From positions 1 through 13,659 of the forward strand of contig JAZUCM010000042.1 of the NCBI GenBank assembly GCA_045639085.1: a stretch of 13,659 nt of DNA, read 5' to 3'. Both the position numbers and the translations under genes were made by a program. The DNA comes from Gastranaerophilus sp045639085 (GTDB lineage: Bacteria > Cyanobacteriota > Vampirovibrionia > Gastranaerophilales > Gastranaerophilaceae). Positions 5,109 to 11,910 of the stretch are shown here, in pieces (the first letter of the stretch is position 1; each line of letters begins with the position of its first letter). The notes under the pieces are model-generated. The model ran no database searches. It was not told the origin of the DNA and saw nothing but the letters and a program-made list of their open reading frames with translations.

Positions 5109-6944
5109 ATGGCAAACGAAAAATTTAGACACAATAATAATTCTAACCCTGAAAAAAGAATTATTATTGCTGAGCGCGACAATATCGCGGCAGTTCTTGA
5201 GAACGGTAAAGTTTCGGATTTCTTTATTCACAAAGGTGATGTTTTATTGGGTGATGTTTATCTCGCTAGAGTTGATAACATACTACCTAGTATCGACGCA
5301 GCGTTTGTGGATGTCGGAACAGACAAAATGGGCTTTTTGCATGCGCAAGACGTTATGGGAAAAGGCGCTTTGAAAGATAAACTTTCTCCTAATCAAAAAC
5401 TTGTTGTTCAAGTTGTTAAAGAACCGACCGGCCACAAAGGCCCACGTGTTACGACTGAAATTAGCCTTCCTGGGCGCTTTCTCGTTTTGATTCCACACGA
5501 ACCGGGGATTAACGTTAGTAAAAAAATCGAAAACTCCAAAGAACGCGCGCGTTTGAAATCTATCGTAAGTTTGATTAAGCCCGTGGGTGTTGGTGTCATC
5601 ATTCGAACTGAGGCAGAAGGCCAATCCGAGGCGGATATTCAAGAGGATTTGGAAATTCTTCTCGAAAAATGGAATAATATTATCACGTCAGCCGAAAGCC
5701 TTACGCCGCCAAATTTGATTTATCGTGATCAAGATTTGTTATATAGGGTTATTCGTGAGGCTTGCACGGATGATGTCCGCGAAATCGTTGTTGATACAGC
5801 GTTTGCAATGTCACGTGTTCAAAATATTTTGCAAAATTGGCATATGAGCAAAAATATCCAAGTTACTCTCTACAAAGGTTCTGAGCCGCTTTTAATTGCT
5901 GAAGATATTCACAAAGAAATCAAAGCCGCCCTCAATGTTAAAGTTAATATGCCGTCCGGTGGATATCTCTTTATCCAACAGACTGAGGCGCTTACCGTAA
6001 TTGATGTTAACAGCGGTAAGTTTACAAGTTCTTCAACGCAGGACGAAACGATTTTGAAAACGAATATTGAGGCTGTTCATGAGATTGCGCGTCAACTACG
6101 TCTGAGAAACATCGGCGGTATGATTATTATTGACTTTATTGATATGCTTTCACGTGCAGATAAATTGGCAATTATGGAAGAAATGGAGCTTGCGCTTGAG
6201 CCGGATAAAGCTAAACCGCAAGTCGGCCAGCTTTCCGACCTCGGGCTTGTTGAACTTACTCGTCATCGTCAAGGGCAAAGTTTATCTGAAATCTTTACGA
6301 AAAAATGTCCACACTGTCAGGGCAGCGGCTATTTTATGAACGAATTTAATTTTGCAACGCCATCTGCTGAGGCCGAAATGAAAGCTAAAGTCGCAAAATC
6401 CAAAATGCCGATTGCAACTTTCAACAAGAAATCTAACAATAACAAAAACGCTAATCAGCAACCTCGCGAGGCTGTTCAAGAAAACGTCGAAGAAGTATTA
6501 ACCCCGGTTAATACAGACGATGTTGTTGTAGAAGAAAATAATTCCGACAGAAAAAATAAGAAAAACCGCCGCAATAAGTTCAACAAGCGCGGAAGAAATA
6601 ACCGTCATCGCGATGAGGAAATTTCACCGGAAGCTGAAGTTCTGGCTCAGCTAGATGATACTCCGGCTGCGACTTTTGAAAAAACAGAAGAAATAGTAGT
6701 TGCGCCTTTATCTGAAGTCGTGGAAACACCTGAAATGGTTGAGGCTGAGCCGAAAAAGAAGACGACTCGCCGTACGACCCGTAAATCAACCAAGAAGGCG
6801 GAAGAGGCGGTTGAGGTTCTTGAGGCTCCGGCAGAAGTTGTCGTGCCTGCAGCCGAAGAACCCGCAGAAGAAAAACCAAAACGTAGGCCTAATCGTGGAT
6901 CTTCCAAGGCAAGAAAGACAAAAGCAATCAAATCAGAAGAATAA
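5109..6944 (+). CDS. rng: Ribonuclease E/G family endoribonuclease
   Basis: This 611-residue enzyme cleaves single-stranded RNA in rRNA maturation and mRNA decay. An S1 domain covers about residues 38-115 (GDVLLGDVYLARVDNILPS, FVDVG). The DNase I-like catalytic core carries TVIDVNSGK with D299 and IIIDFIDM with D342; their 43-residue spacing equals that of D303/D346 in E. coli RNase E. The zinc-link CPHC (C400, C403) matches C404/C407 and supports tetramer formation. Residues ~415-611 form a low-complexity tail with basic patches (KNKKNRRNKFNKRGR; KPKRRPNRG) and Ala/Glu/Val/Pro stretches, probably disordered and able to bind RNA or partners. An AAGGA site at 5098-5102 precedes the ATG. Whether to call it rne or rng is arbitrary. 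Confidence 0.95.
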   Translation: MANEKFRHNNNSNPEKRIIIAERDNIAAVLENGKVSDFFIHKGDVLLGDVYLARVDNILPSIDAAFVDVGTDKMGFLHAQDVMGKGALKDKLSPNQKLVVQVVKEPTGHKGPRVTTEISLPGRFLVLIPHEPGINVSKKIENSKERARLKSIVSLIKPVGVGVIIRTEAEGQSEADIQEDLEILLEKWNNIITSAESLTPPNLIYRDQDLLYRVIREACTDDVREIVVDTAFAMSRVQNILQNWHMSKNIQVTLYKGSEPLLIAEDIHKEIKAALNVKVNMPSGGYLFIQQTEALTVIDVNSGKFTSSSTQDETILKTNIEAVHEIARQLRLRNIGGMIIIDFIDMLSRADKLAIMEEMELALEPDKAKPQVGQLSDLGLVELTRHRQGQSLSEIFTKKCPHCQGSGYFMNEFNFATPSAEAEMKAKVAKSKMPIATFNKKSNNNKNANQQPREAVQENVEEVLTPVNTDDVVVEENNSDRKNKKNRRNKFNKRGRNNRHRDEEISPEAEVLAQLDDTPAATFEKTEEIVVAPLSEVVETPEMVEAEPKKKTTRRTTRKSTKKAEEAVEVLEAPAEVVVPAAEEPAEEKPKRRPNRGSSKARKTKAIKSEE

Positions 6945-7264
6945 TGAAATCTGTATTTTATAAAATATTATTTTTAATAGCTGTATTCGGTGTTTCCCAG
7001 GTTTGTTTTGGCGAAACACCTGATGCTGCTGTTGTTGCGGACGCACCCGAACAGTCCGAAATGATGGCGTCAGTGATTAAATTTGCGACGGTAATGTTTG
7101 CAGTTATGTTGTCGTCGTTTGCAATATTCATCGGACTTTCGGTTTGGAACGCAATTTTGGCTCGTTCTCGTTCAAAAACGATTGATTATGAGGCGACGTT
7201 AAAATCCCCGCAATCCGTAGACGAGGCTTTGTTACTCTTTATCCAAAAAAATAGGTTGAAGTAG
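6944..7264 (+). CDS. Small secreted/membrane protein, function unknown
   Basis: The ATG overlaps the RNase stop codon by one base (TAATG), so translation is coupled. The 106-residue product has a clear signal peptide (MKSVFYKILFLIAVFGVSQV, probable cleavage after the Cys-Phe-Gly near residue 23) and one strong transmembrane segment (IKFATVMFAVMLSSFAIFIGL, roughly 45-68). A short cytoplasm-like tail with basic residues and SVDEALLLFIQKN follows. No family is recognised. The layout resembles small membrane-anchor or assembly proteins; a membrane anchor for the RNase is conceivable but untested. It is the last gene of the operon; only a weak GCC-GAA-GGC hairpin near 7270 follows. Confidence 0.75.
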   Translation: MKSVFYKILFLIAVFGVSQVCFGETPDAAVVADAPEQSEMMASVIKFATVMFAVMLSSFAIFIGLSVWNAILARSRSKTIDYEATLKSPQSVDEALLLFIQKNRLK

Positions 7265-7351
7265 GTTTTCGCCGAAGGCAGAAGGCAGTGATCAAGGCTA
7301 CAGTGAGCAAGTGTTCAAGAGAGTTAATAAGTTATTGATATCCGAAGGGTC

Positions 7352-7379
7352 TTGACAAACGCACAAAATACGTTATACT
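7352..7379 (+). promoter_or_regulatory. Upstream promoter (P1) of the prepilin leader ORF
   Basis: TTGACA (7352-7357) and TATACT (7374-7379) are 16 bp apart. The leader ORF's ATG at 7386 is six bases after the -10, the same geometry as the promoters at 421 and 13581, predicting a leaderless transcript. Confidence 0.7.
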
Positions 7380-7430
7380 GATAATATGATTAAATTAAGA
7401 TATTATAATGGAATATACAGTTCAATAGGG
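7352..7430 (+). repeat. 79-bp promoter-leader repeat, copy A
   Basis: This block has the same length and layout as 13581-13659: TTGACAAACG, AAAATACG, TGATAATATGA, a variable AT-rich middle, and TTCAATAGGG at the 3' end. The middle differs more than the ends. In both copies an ATG opens the same frame leading to Ser-Ser-Ile-Gly. Confidence 0.8.
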
Positions 7431-7529
7431 GGGGGGCGCCTCAACAGCCTGATTATATCTGGCTTTCAGCGACCTGTTTTGCCAAAACCTCCGACCCTTG
7501 GTGAGTGCATATTTTCTAACACCACTTGA
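7386..7529 (+). CDS. Leaderless 47-residue leader peptide ORF upstream of the prepilin
   Basis: The ORF begins MIKLRYYNGIYSSIGGGRL, continues through PVLPKPPTLGECIFS and stops with TGA at 7527-7529. It has no Shine-Dalgarno site; the predicted mRNA starts at or near the ATG. A nine-G tract encodes Gly-Gly-Gly at codons 15-17. The stop codon lies inside the -35 box of the next promoter. The start and the SSIG frame are kept in the second copy at the window end despite base changes between, which favours real translation, though the conserved DNA could instead be a structured RNA (GTTTTGCCAAAAC and AGCC/GGCT stems). It might act as a regulatory leader peptide; no family is recognised. Confidence 0.5.
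   Translation: MIKLRYYNGIYSSIGGGRLNSLIISGFQRPVLPKPPTLGECIFSNTT
7428..7436 (+). repeat. G9 homopolymer tract
   Basis: Nine consecutive G residues in an AT-rich leader form a typical slipped-strand site. A change of one base would shift the leader ORF frame; the tract lies between the two promoters of the prepilin gene. Confidence 0.9.
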
Positions 7530-7554
7530 AAAACACGAGAAAATATGGTAGAAT
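7526..7554 (+). promoter_or_regulatory. Proximal promoter (P2) of the prepilin gene
   Basis: TTGAAA (7526-7531) and TAGAAT (7549-7554) are 17 bp apart, with an extended -10 TG at 7546-7547. An interrupted inverted repeat overlaps it: TGCAT and ATTTTCT (7507-7517 region) pair with AGAAAAT (7538-7544) and ATGCA (7553-7557), so a hairpin in the P1 transcript would include the promoter DNA. Confidence 0.7.
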
Positions 7555-7584
7555 GCATATATGAGAATAGCAGGAGGATTAAAA

Positions 7585-8556
7585 ATGACAAAAAAACTTG
7601 GATTTACAATGGCGGAGATTTTGCTCTCCCTCACAATCATCGGCGTTGTAGCCGCGATTACATTGCCGAGTTTGATGGCAAACATCAACGAACGGACTTG
7701 GAACACCCAGAGAAAAGCCCTTTACGCGCGCATGAGCCAGGCGCCTTCTATTATGCCACAAATGGGCGGTTATGGAAAAGTGACTGAAGAAGGCGGAAGT
7801 CTTACCGAAGATACAGCCGCTGAGGCTTTTTTAACGGAAGGTTTAAGCAAAGTACTAAAAATCAATAATATCTGCGATAGTGAACACCTTGCAGATTGTG
7901 GCGTTCCTCCATCTTACACAAACATGGCAGGTAGTACAATTTCTCCTTGGCCAACAACAATCGGCGCTTGGAATAATCAGTTTGTAAACTTTTCATTTGT
8001 AGGTAGTGGTTGGAATACTGATGGTACTGACGCACACTACTCGTACTCGCAACCAAATACAAAAGCCGCTGCGTTTGAAACTCATAATGGTGAAACTATT
8101 GTGCTCTATTATAATCCGATTTGTATCAATAATTCAGGTGTAGAATTTATTTATTCACAAGCTCTTATGTGTGCTAATTTTATTTACGATTTAAATGGCA
8201 ATAAAGGTCCAAATACTGTTGGTAAAGATGTTGGTTTTATAACAGTGCTAAATAATTCGGATGTAAATGTGGTTGCTCCTATGCCTTTGACATCTAATGC
8301 TGCTAATAGTGCTACGGTTGTTCAAAGAAACGCTGGCGCAGCATGTCTTGCGCAAGATTCTGAGAGTAGGTTGCCTAATATTGATGAGTTATCGGCAATT
8401 TATTATAATAAAAATCTTGTTGGTATTCCAATGAACACTTTTTGGTCAAGTTCTGTTGTTTCTAATGATTTAGGATGGTATTTAGCTTTTCATGCAGGTG
8501 TTCGGAGTTTGTATACTCGTATTCATCCGAATTACGTGCGCTGTGTTAAGCGTTAA
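7585..8556 (+). CDS. Prepilin-like surface protein with C-terminal DGR variable domain
   Basis: I start this 323-residue protein at ATG 7585, after AGGAGGA (7573-7579); the in-frame ATG at 7561 sits almost at the P2 start site. MTKKLG-FTMAE is a class III prepilin leader: cleavage before F7 with Glu at +5, then a hydrophobic helix (ILLSLTIIGVVAAITLPSL). The middle part has paired Cys and a YDLNGNKGPN motif. ESRLPNIDELSAIYYN followed by FWSSS is characteristic of the DUF1566/Lcl C-terminal domain, a C-type-lectin-like fold, and the end NYVRCVKR is the typical close of a DGR variable region. It would be exported by a type II/IV pilin-like system and show a variable ligand-binding face. Codon use in the body looks normal for the window. 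Confidence 0.85.
   Translation: MTKKLGFTMAEILLSLTIIGVVAAITLPSLMANINERTWNTQRKALYARMSQAPSIMPQMGGYGKVTEEGGSLTEDTAAEAFLTEGLSKVLKINNICDSEHLADCGVPPSYTNMAGSTISPWPTTIGAWNNQFVNFSFVGSGWNTDGTDAHYSYSQPNTKAAAFETHNGETIVLYYNPICINNSGVEFIYSQALMCANFIYDLNGNKGPNTVGKDVGFITVLNNSDVNVVAPMPLTSNAANSATVVQRNAGAACLAQDSESRLPNIDELSAIYYNKNLVGIPMNTFWSSSVVSNDLGWYLAFHAGVRSLYTRIHPNYVRCVKR
8440..8556 (+). repeat. Diverged variable repeat (VR) of the prepilin gene
   Basis: From FWSSS to the stop codon, this aligns with the template repeat near 11917-12043. The scaffold is kept: FWS, W, F, G, R, TR, and VRCVKR. Positions that are Asn in the template are Tyr, Ala, His, Val, Ser, Tyr, His, Asn and Tyr here, as expected of adenine mutagenesis. 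Over the last 28 codons I count 16 differences at template adenines and 22 at other bases, so this is an old or differently templated VR. The shared 14-base end (TGTGTTAAGCGTTA) occupies the place of the IMH. Confidence 0.65.
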
Positions 8557-8588
8557 AAAGACTTATTCTTAACTCCAATCTGTTGATA

Positions 8589-8619
8589 CCCGATGGATTT
8601 TCCGTCGGGGTTATTTTTT
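8589..8619 (+). terminator. Intrinsic terminator (or post-VR hairpin)
   Basis: CCCGATGGA (8589-8597) pairs with TCCGTCGGG (8601-8609), nine pairs with one G-T wobble and a TTT loop, followed after GTTA by T6 (8614-8619). It lies 32 bases after the prepilin stop. DGR variable regions are often followed by a hairpin that promotes retrohoming, so it may serve both roles. Confidence 0.75.
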
Positions 8620-8870
8620 GCTCCGTTCCACTTCGTCCGTCCGCAAATTCGCTGCTCGCCACGCTCGACGCAAGCCGACACCGGCGCTACACCGGCTTAC
8701 GCCTGCCTGCTGCGCGTTAAACGCCACCGCTCGCGCTTGCGGCCGAAAGCGTGGTTTCGCCCGTCGCGCGCTCGTCTCTCCGCAAGCAAGGCTTGCTCCG
8801 TGGCTCTGCGCAGCAGGCAAAAAAAATTACCTGATAGTTTCGGGGGGTAATCCTACTATGAGGTAATAAC

Positions 8871-8969
8871 GGGTAAATGTATAGTTTATGTTTGTTATGC
8901 TAAACTAATATTTGGATTGTTTTTTCTTTTAGGGTCGCATTTTTGAAGATGCAACAGGGTAAATGTATA
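8871..8969 (+). repeat. Direct repeat GGGTAAATGTATA (8871-8883 and 8957-8969)
   Basis: Two identical 13-base copies lie 86 bp apart in the AT-rich spacer, each preceded by AAC. Their role is unknown; they could be a regulator's binding sites upstream of nifU or remnants of an inserted element. Confidence 0.5.
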
Positions 8970-9052
8970 TTCATAGTCTAATCTACATTCTTTTCTTTCG
9001 TCTATAATCTATATCGAGTCATTGACGATACACAATGTATATTTTCGTCTTA

Positions 9053-9081
9053 TTGAACAAGTGTTTTTTGAACACTTTCAA
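9053..9081. other. Perfect hairpin in the nifU upstream region
   Basis: TTGA (9053-9056) and AAGTGTT (9059-9065) pair with AACACTT (9071-9077) and TCAA (9078-9081), with a two-base bulge and a TTTTTG loop. There is no T-run after it on either strand, so it is more likely a protein-binding site or RNA structure than a terminator. Confidence 0.5.
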
Positions 9082-9221
9082 TTTAGTGTATCTACTATAA
9101 CCTAACCAAACTAAAATGTCAAGCGAAAATTCTTAAAAATTTTTATAAAAATTTACACAACCCAATCGGCGCTTTCGGAAAATTTTTGTTTGGTGTAAAA
9201 TACAAGAAAGGGAGAATTATT

Positions 9222-10064
9222 ATGTGGGATTACTCAGAAAAAGTTATAGATCATTACCGCAATCCGCGCAACGTTGGCAAACTCGACAATCCTGATGCCG
9301 TCGGTATCGCCGGTTCGCTCGCCTGCGGTGATCAGTTGAAAATATATTTGAAAATTCAAAACAATGTCGTCGTTGACGCTAAATTCCAAACGTTCGGTTG
9401 CGGTTCCGCAGTCGCCAGTTCAAGCATCTTGACCGAAATGATTATCGGCAAGACCCTCGATGAAGTCAAAAAAATTACTAACCAAGATATCGCTGACCAA
9501 CTCGGCGGACTTCCGCCTGAAAAAATGCACTGCTCCGTCATGGGCTATGAGGCACTTGAAGACGCATTGAAAAATTACGACGATTATATCGATTTTGAAG
9601 AAATTCGCGATGAAAAACTTCAAGACAAAATTATCTGCACATGTTTCGGCGTGACCGAAAACCAAATTTGGGACGCAATTAAACATAATGGACTCAAAAC
9701 TGTCGAAGAAGTAACTAATTTTACCAAGGCCGGTGGCGCTTGCGGTCGTTGTAAGGAGATTATTAAGGATATAATTGATACCTACTACAACAAGCTCGAA
9801 AAAGAAGAAAATGAGGCGTCTACGCTTTCGCCCGCGCAAAAAATTCTTAAAATTAATAAGGTTATAGAAACCCAAATCGCTGCGGAATTGCAAAAAGATG
9901 GCGGAGATATCACTCTTGTTGATATTGATGGCGCAAAAGTTTATGTTAAGTTGCGCGGAAAATGTTCCGGCTGTAAAAACTCAATGATGACTCTCAAAGG
10001 GTTTGTCGAAACAACTCTTAAAGACACAGTTGATAAAAATATTGAAGTAATAGAGGTTGAATAA
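9222..10064 (+). CDS. nifU: NifU, three-domain Fe-S cluster scaffold
   Basis: The 280-residue protein is a full NifU. The N-terminal IscU-like scaffold (1-125) has the three cluster Cys C35 (ACGD), C60 (FGCGS) and C104 (MHCS). The central BFD-like [2Fe-2S] domain has C139-x-C141 and C174-x2-C177. The C-terminal NifU domain (205-280) has C248-x2-C251 (KCSGC). It assembles Fe-S clusters from iron and the sulfur delivered by NifS and passes them to apoproteins. I start it at 9222, after GAAAGGGAG (9206-9214), rather than at the upstream in-frame TTG at 9186. Its stop overlaps the nifS start (TAATG). No nitrogenase genes are visible here; the pair may be the general cluster-building system, as in epsilonproteobacteria. 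Confidence 0.95.
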   Translation: MWDYSEKVIDHYRNPRNVGKLDNPDAVGIAGSLACGDQLKIYLKIQNNVVVDAKFQTFGCGSAVASSSILTEMIIGKTLDEVKKITNQDIADQLGGLPPEKMHCSVMGYEALEDALKNYDDYIDFEEIRDEKLQDKIICTCFGVTENQIWDAIKHNGLKTVEEVTNFTKAGGACGRCKEIIKDIIDTYYNKLEKEENEASTLSPAQKILKINKVIETQIAAELQKDGGDITLVDIDGAKVYVKLRGKCSGCKNSMMTLKGFVETTLKDTVDKNIEVIEVE

Positions 10065-11260
10065 TGTCATTAATTTATTTGGATAATAACGCGACAACAA
10101 AAGTTGATAGCGCCGTCGTTGCGGCAATGACGCCGTTTTTTGAAGAATATTACGGAAATCCGTCTTCAATTTATGAGTTTTCAAGAACTGCATCTCGCGC
10201 CGTGCAGGCTGCGCGCGCTCAGATGAGAGATTTTATGAACGCAGAAGATGATAAAAATATAATTTTTACCTCTGGCGGTTCGGAAAGCGCAAACTTGGCT
10301 ATCCGTGGCGTTTTGAATATGAATAAAAATAAGCGCCATATCATAACAACCAGCGTTGAACACCCTTGCGTGTTAAATCTTTATAAACAACTTGAAAAAG
10401 AGGGCTATAAAGTCGATTACATTGGGGTTAAATCTGACGGCAGTCTTGATTTGGAACAGCTTAATGAGTCTGTTAACTCTGATACGGCGCTTGTTTCGGT
10501 TATGTTTGCCAATAATGAAACAGGTGTCATTTTCCCTATCCAAAAAATTGTTGATATTGTTAAAACTAAAAATAAAGAAACAAAAATATTTGTCGACGGG
10601 GTCCAAGCGGCCGGCAAAATTAACATTGACGTGCAAGAACTTGGAGTGGACTTGTTGGGGGTTTCCGGGCATAAATTTCATGCTCCAAAGGGCATTGGCG
10701 CACTTTATGTTAATCCGAAAACATTGATTACTCCATTAATTATCGGTGGCCATCAGGAGCGCGGAAAACGTGCCGGAACTGAAAATGTACCTTATATCGT
10801 CGGCATGGGTGTTGCGGCCGGTTTGGCAAAAGACGGATTACACTATGAGGCGACAGAGGTGAAGCGTTTGCGTGACAAGTTGGAAAACGCTTTATTGAAA
10901 AATATTTATAACGCTCGTTTGAATGCCGGTGTAAATAATCGTGTGCCAAACACAACGAATATTGGTTTTGAATATATTGAAGGTGAATTGATTTTGCTGC
11001 ACATGAGTGACGTTGGAATTTGTGCAAGTTCGGGTAGTGCCTGCACATCAGGTTCGCTTGAACCAAGTCATGTTTTGCGAGCGCTTAATGTTCCGTTTAC
11101 CGCTATTCATGGCAGTATAAGATTTTCGTTGAGTAAATATACGACGGAAAAAGAAATTGATTATGTAATCGAAAAAATGCCGCCGATTATTGATAAACTT
11201 ATAGGGATTTCGCCATATCAAGACGAATTGGCCGAGATTAAAAGACTCCGTGGAGTTTAA
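10064..11260 (+). CDS. nifS: NifS-type cysteine desulfurase
   Basis: This 398-residue PLP enzyme converts L-cysteine to alanine and a persulfide that feeds NifU. It begins YLDNNATTKVD and has FTSGGSESANLAI (PLP phosphate contact), a histidine at SVEH100 and FVDGVQAAGK. The PLP lysine is K204 in SGHKFHAPKGIGALY. The persulfide cysteine is C327 in SSGSACTSGSLEPSHVL, on the class I-type flexible loop. The positions are within two residues of the Azotobacter NifS residues. The one-base overlap with nifU shows translational coupling. No IscR-like regulator, hscBA or ferredoxin gene follows; the next genes form the retroelement. Confidence 0.95.
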   Translation: MSLIYLDNNATTKVDSAVVAAMTPFFEEYYGNPSSIYEFSRTASRAVQAARAQMRDFMNAEDDKNIIFTSGGSESANLAIRGVLNMNKNKRHIITTSVEHPCVLNLYKQLEKEGYKVDYIGVKSDGSLDLEQLNESVNSDTALVSVMFANNETGVIFPIQKIVDIVKTKNKETKIFVDGVQAAGKINIDVQELGVDLLGVSGHKFHAPKGIGALYVNPKTLITPLIIGGHQERGKRAGTENVPYIVGMGVAAGLAKDGLHYEATEVKRLRDKLENALLKNIYNARLNAGVNNRVPNTTNIGFEYIEGELILLHMSDVGICASSGSACTSGSLEPSHVLRALNVPFTAIHGSIRFSLSKYTTEKEIDYVIEKMPPIIDKLIGISPYQDELAEIKRLRGV

Positions 11261-11282
11261 AAAAATATAGCCAAAAGTCTAA

Positions 11283-11311
11283 TCGACACGGTGAAGTTCG
11301 TATGCTATATT
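11283..11311 (+). promoter_or_regulatory. Promoter of the DGR operon
   Basis: TCGACA (11283-11288) and TATATT (11306-11311) are 17 bp apart with an extended -10 TG (11303-11304). It would drive avd, the template RNA and the reverse transcriptase. The leader to the avd ATG is about 27 nt and contains GGAG at 11335-11338. Confidence 0.65.
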
Positions 11312-11344
11312 GTTTCTGTTATCAGTTTTAAGACGGAGTAAGAT

Positions 11345-11713
11345 ATGGCTAGGTACGAACATTTGCCGATTTATAAAACAACGTATGATTTATTTTTAGC
11401 GGTGTTGCAGGTTACCAAAACTTTTCCTAGGGATTACAGATATACTTTGGGCGAGCATTTTCATATATCCGCGATAAAACTGCTTAAACAGGTGTATATA
11501 ACGAATACGGCGCGCGATAAGATTGAATCTTTGAAAGTGTTGTTGAATTATATACAAGAGTTGGGTGTGCTCATTCGAGCGGCTCACGACTTGAAAATTA
11601 TGGGTGATAACCGATTTTTTGAGTTGATTCAAAAACGTGACAGTTTAGAAAAACAATCAACAGGTTGGTTAAAATCTTTTGAACATAATGCCGGAATCTA
11701 TTCTTCAGTGTGA
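11345..11713 (+). CDS. avd: DGR accessory protein Avd (four-helix bundle)
   Basis: The 122-residue protein starts MARYEHLPIYKTTYDLFLAV and has four predicted amphipathic helices, with the family-typical pieces FPRDYRYTLGEHF, LLKQVYITNT, LKVLLNYIQELGVLIRAAHDL and a C-terminal LEKQSTGWLKSF. This is the Avd/bAvd pattern (four-helix bundle, related to the 23S-rRNA intervening-sequence proteins). Avd forms a basic pentamer that binds the DGR reverse transcriptase and the RNA around the template repeat and is needed for mutagenic cDNA synthesis. It lies just before the template repeat, as in many DGRs. A ribosomal IVS protein is the alternative, but the RT and TR context makes Avd far more likely. 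Confidence 0.92.
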   Translation: MARYEHLPIYKTTYDLFLAVLQVTKTFPRDYRYTLGEHFHISAIKLLKQVYITNTARDKIESLKVLLNYIQELGVLIRAAHDLKIMGDNRFFELIQKRDSLEKQSTGWLKSFEHNAGIYSSV

Positions 11714-11910
11714 GAGTAGAGCGTGCTAGTTTATCTCGTCGGCAGCGGTTGGGGAAGTTTCTCCAACAAAAGTCCTGATTTATCGGGAGTCTGAAAGTTT
11801 AATCGCGGGCGTGTTACTGTGGGTGGTTTTGTCGTATTGTATGACTTTACCGGCCTGATTTGTGATGCCGTCGGCTTTATTCCTAAGATTTTTGTCTGCC
11901 TCCAAGCGTC
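11714..11910 (+). ncRNA. DGR RNA segment between avd and the template repeat
   Basis: No credible gene lies between the avd stop and the template repeat. It should be part of the avd-TR-rt transcript, corresponding to the avd-proximal RNA used by the RT-Avd complex. A small stem is visible at 11773-11788 (TCCTGAT with ATCGGGA). The open frame from 11819 that runs into the template is a by-product of the template keeping its target's reading frame. Confidence 0.5.

Larger units (their letters stand above)
8620..9205. other. Non-coding spacer with GC-rich island
   Basis: About 590 bp without a credible gene. Roughly 8618-8820 is strikingly GC-rich for this window and full of short inverted repeats (GCAAGC-AAG-GCTTGC at 8782-8796; doubled ACCGGC near 8680-8695). 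Open frames there on both strands have biased, repetitive composition and no ribosome sites. Bases 8651-8679, read on the minus strand, match 12253-12281 at 24 of 29 positions. The rest (8830-9205) is AT-rich with a 13-bp direct repeat and a hairpin. No convincing -35/-10 pair for nifU was found; TAAAAT near 9196-9201 is a weak candidate. Confidence 0.6.

Noticed and set aside
6580..6931. Minus-strand frames rich in Ser, Leu or Pro opposite the RNase tail
   Set aside because: They arise from the low-complexity coding sequence of the tail.
7490..7503. CGACCCTTGGTGAG as a further copy of the TA-island repeat
   Set aside because: It shares only ACCCTTGG with the repeat and lacks the GACGC palindromes; likely chance.
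8440..8556. Direct, current VR of the TR at 11911-12043
   Set aside because: Of 38 differences over the last 28 codons, 22 are at non-adenine template bases; a recent homing product should differ only at adenines.
8593..8866. Overlapping Arg/Ala-rich ORFs on both strands of the GC-rich island
   Set aside because: Composition-driven open frames with no ribosome sites or recognisable domains, open on several frames at once.
9420..9893. 157-codon minus-strand frame inside nifU
   Set aside because: A shadow of a clearly recognised gene with all its cysteine motifs.
9222..11260. Part of a nitrogen-fixation cluster
   Set aside because: No nitrogenase or nif accessory genes adjoin; NifU/NifS alone often serve general Fe-S assembly.
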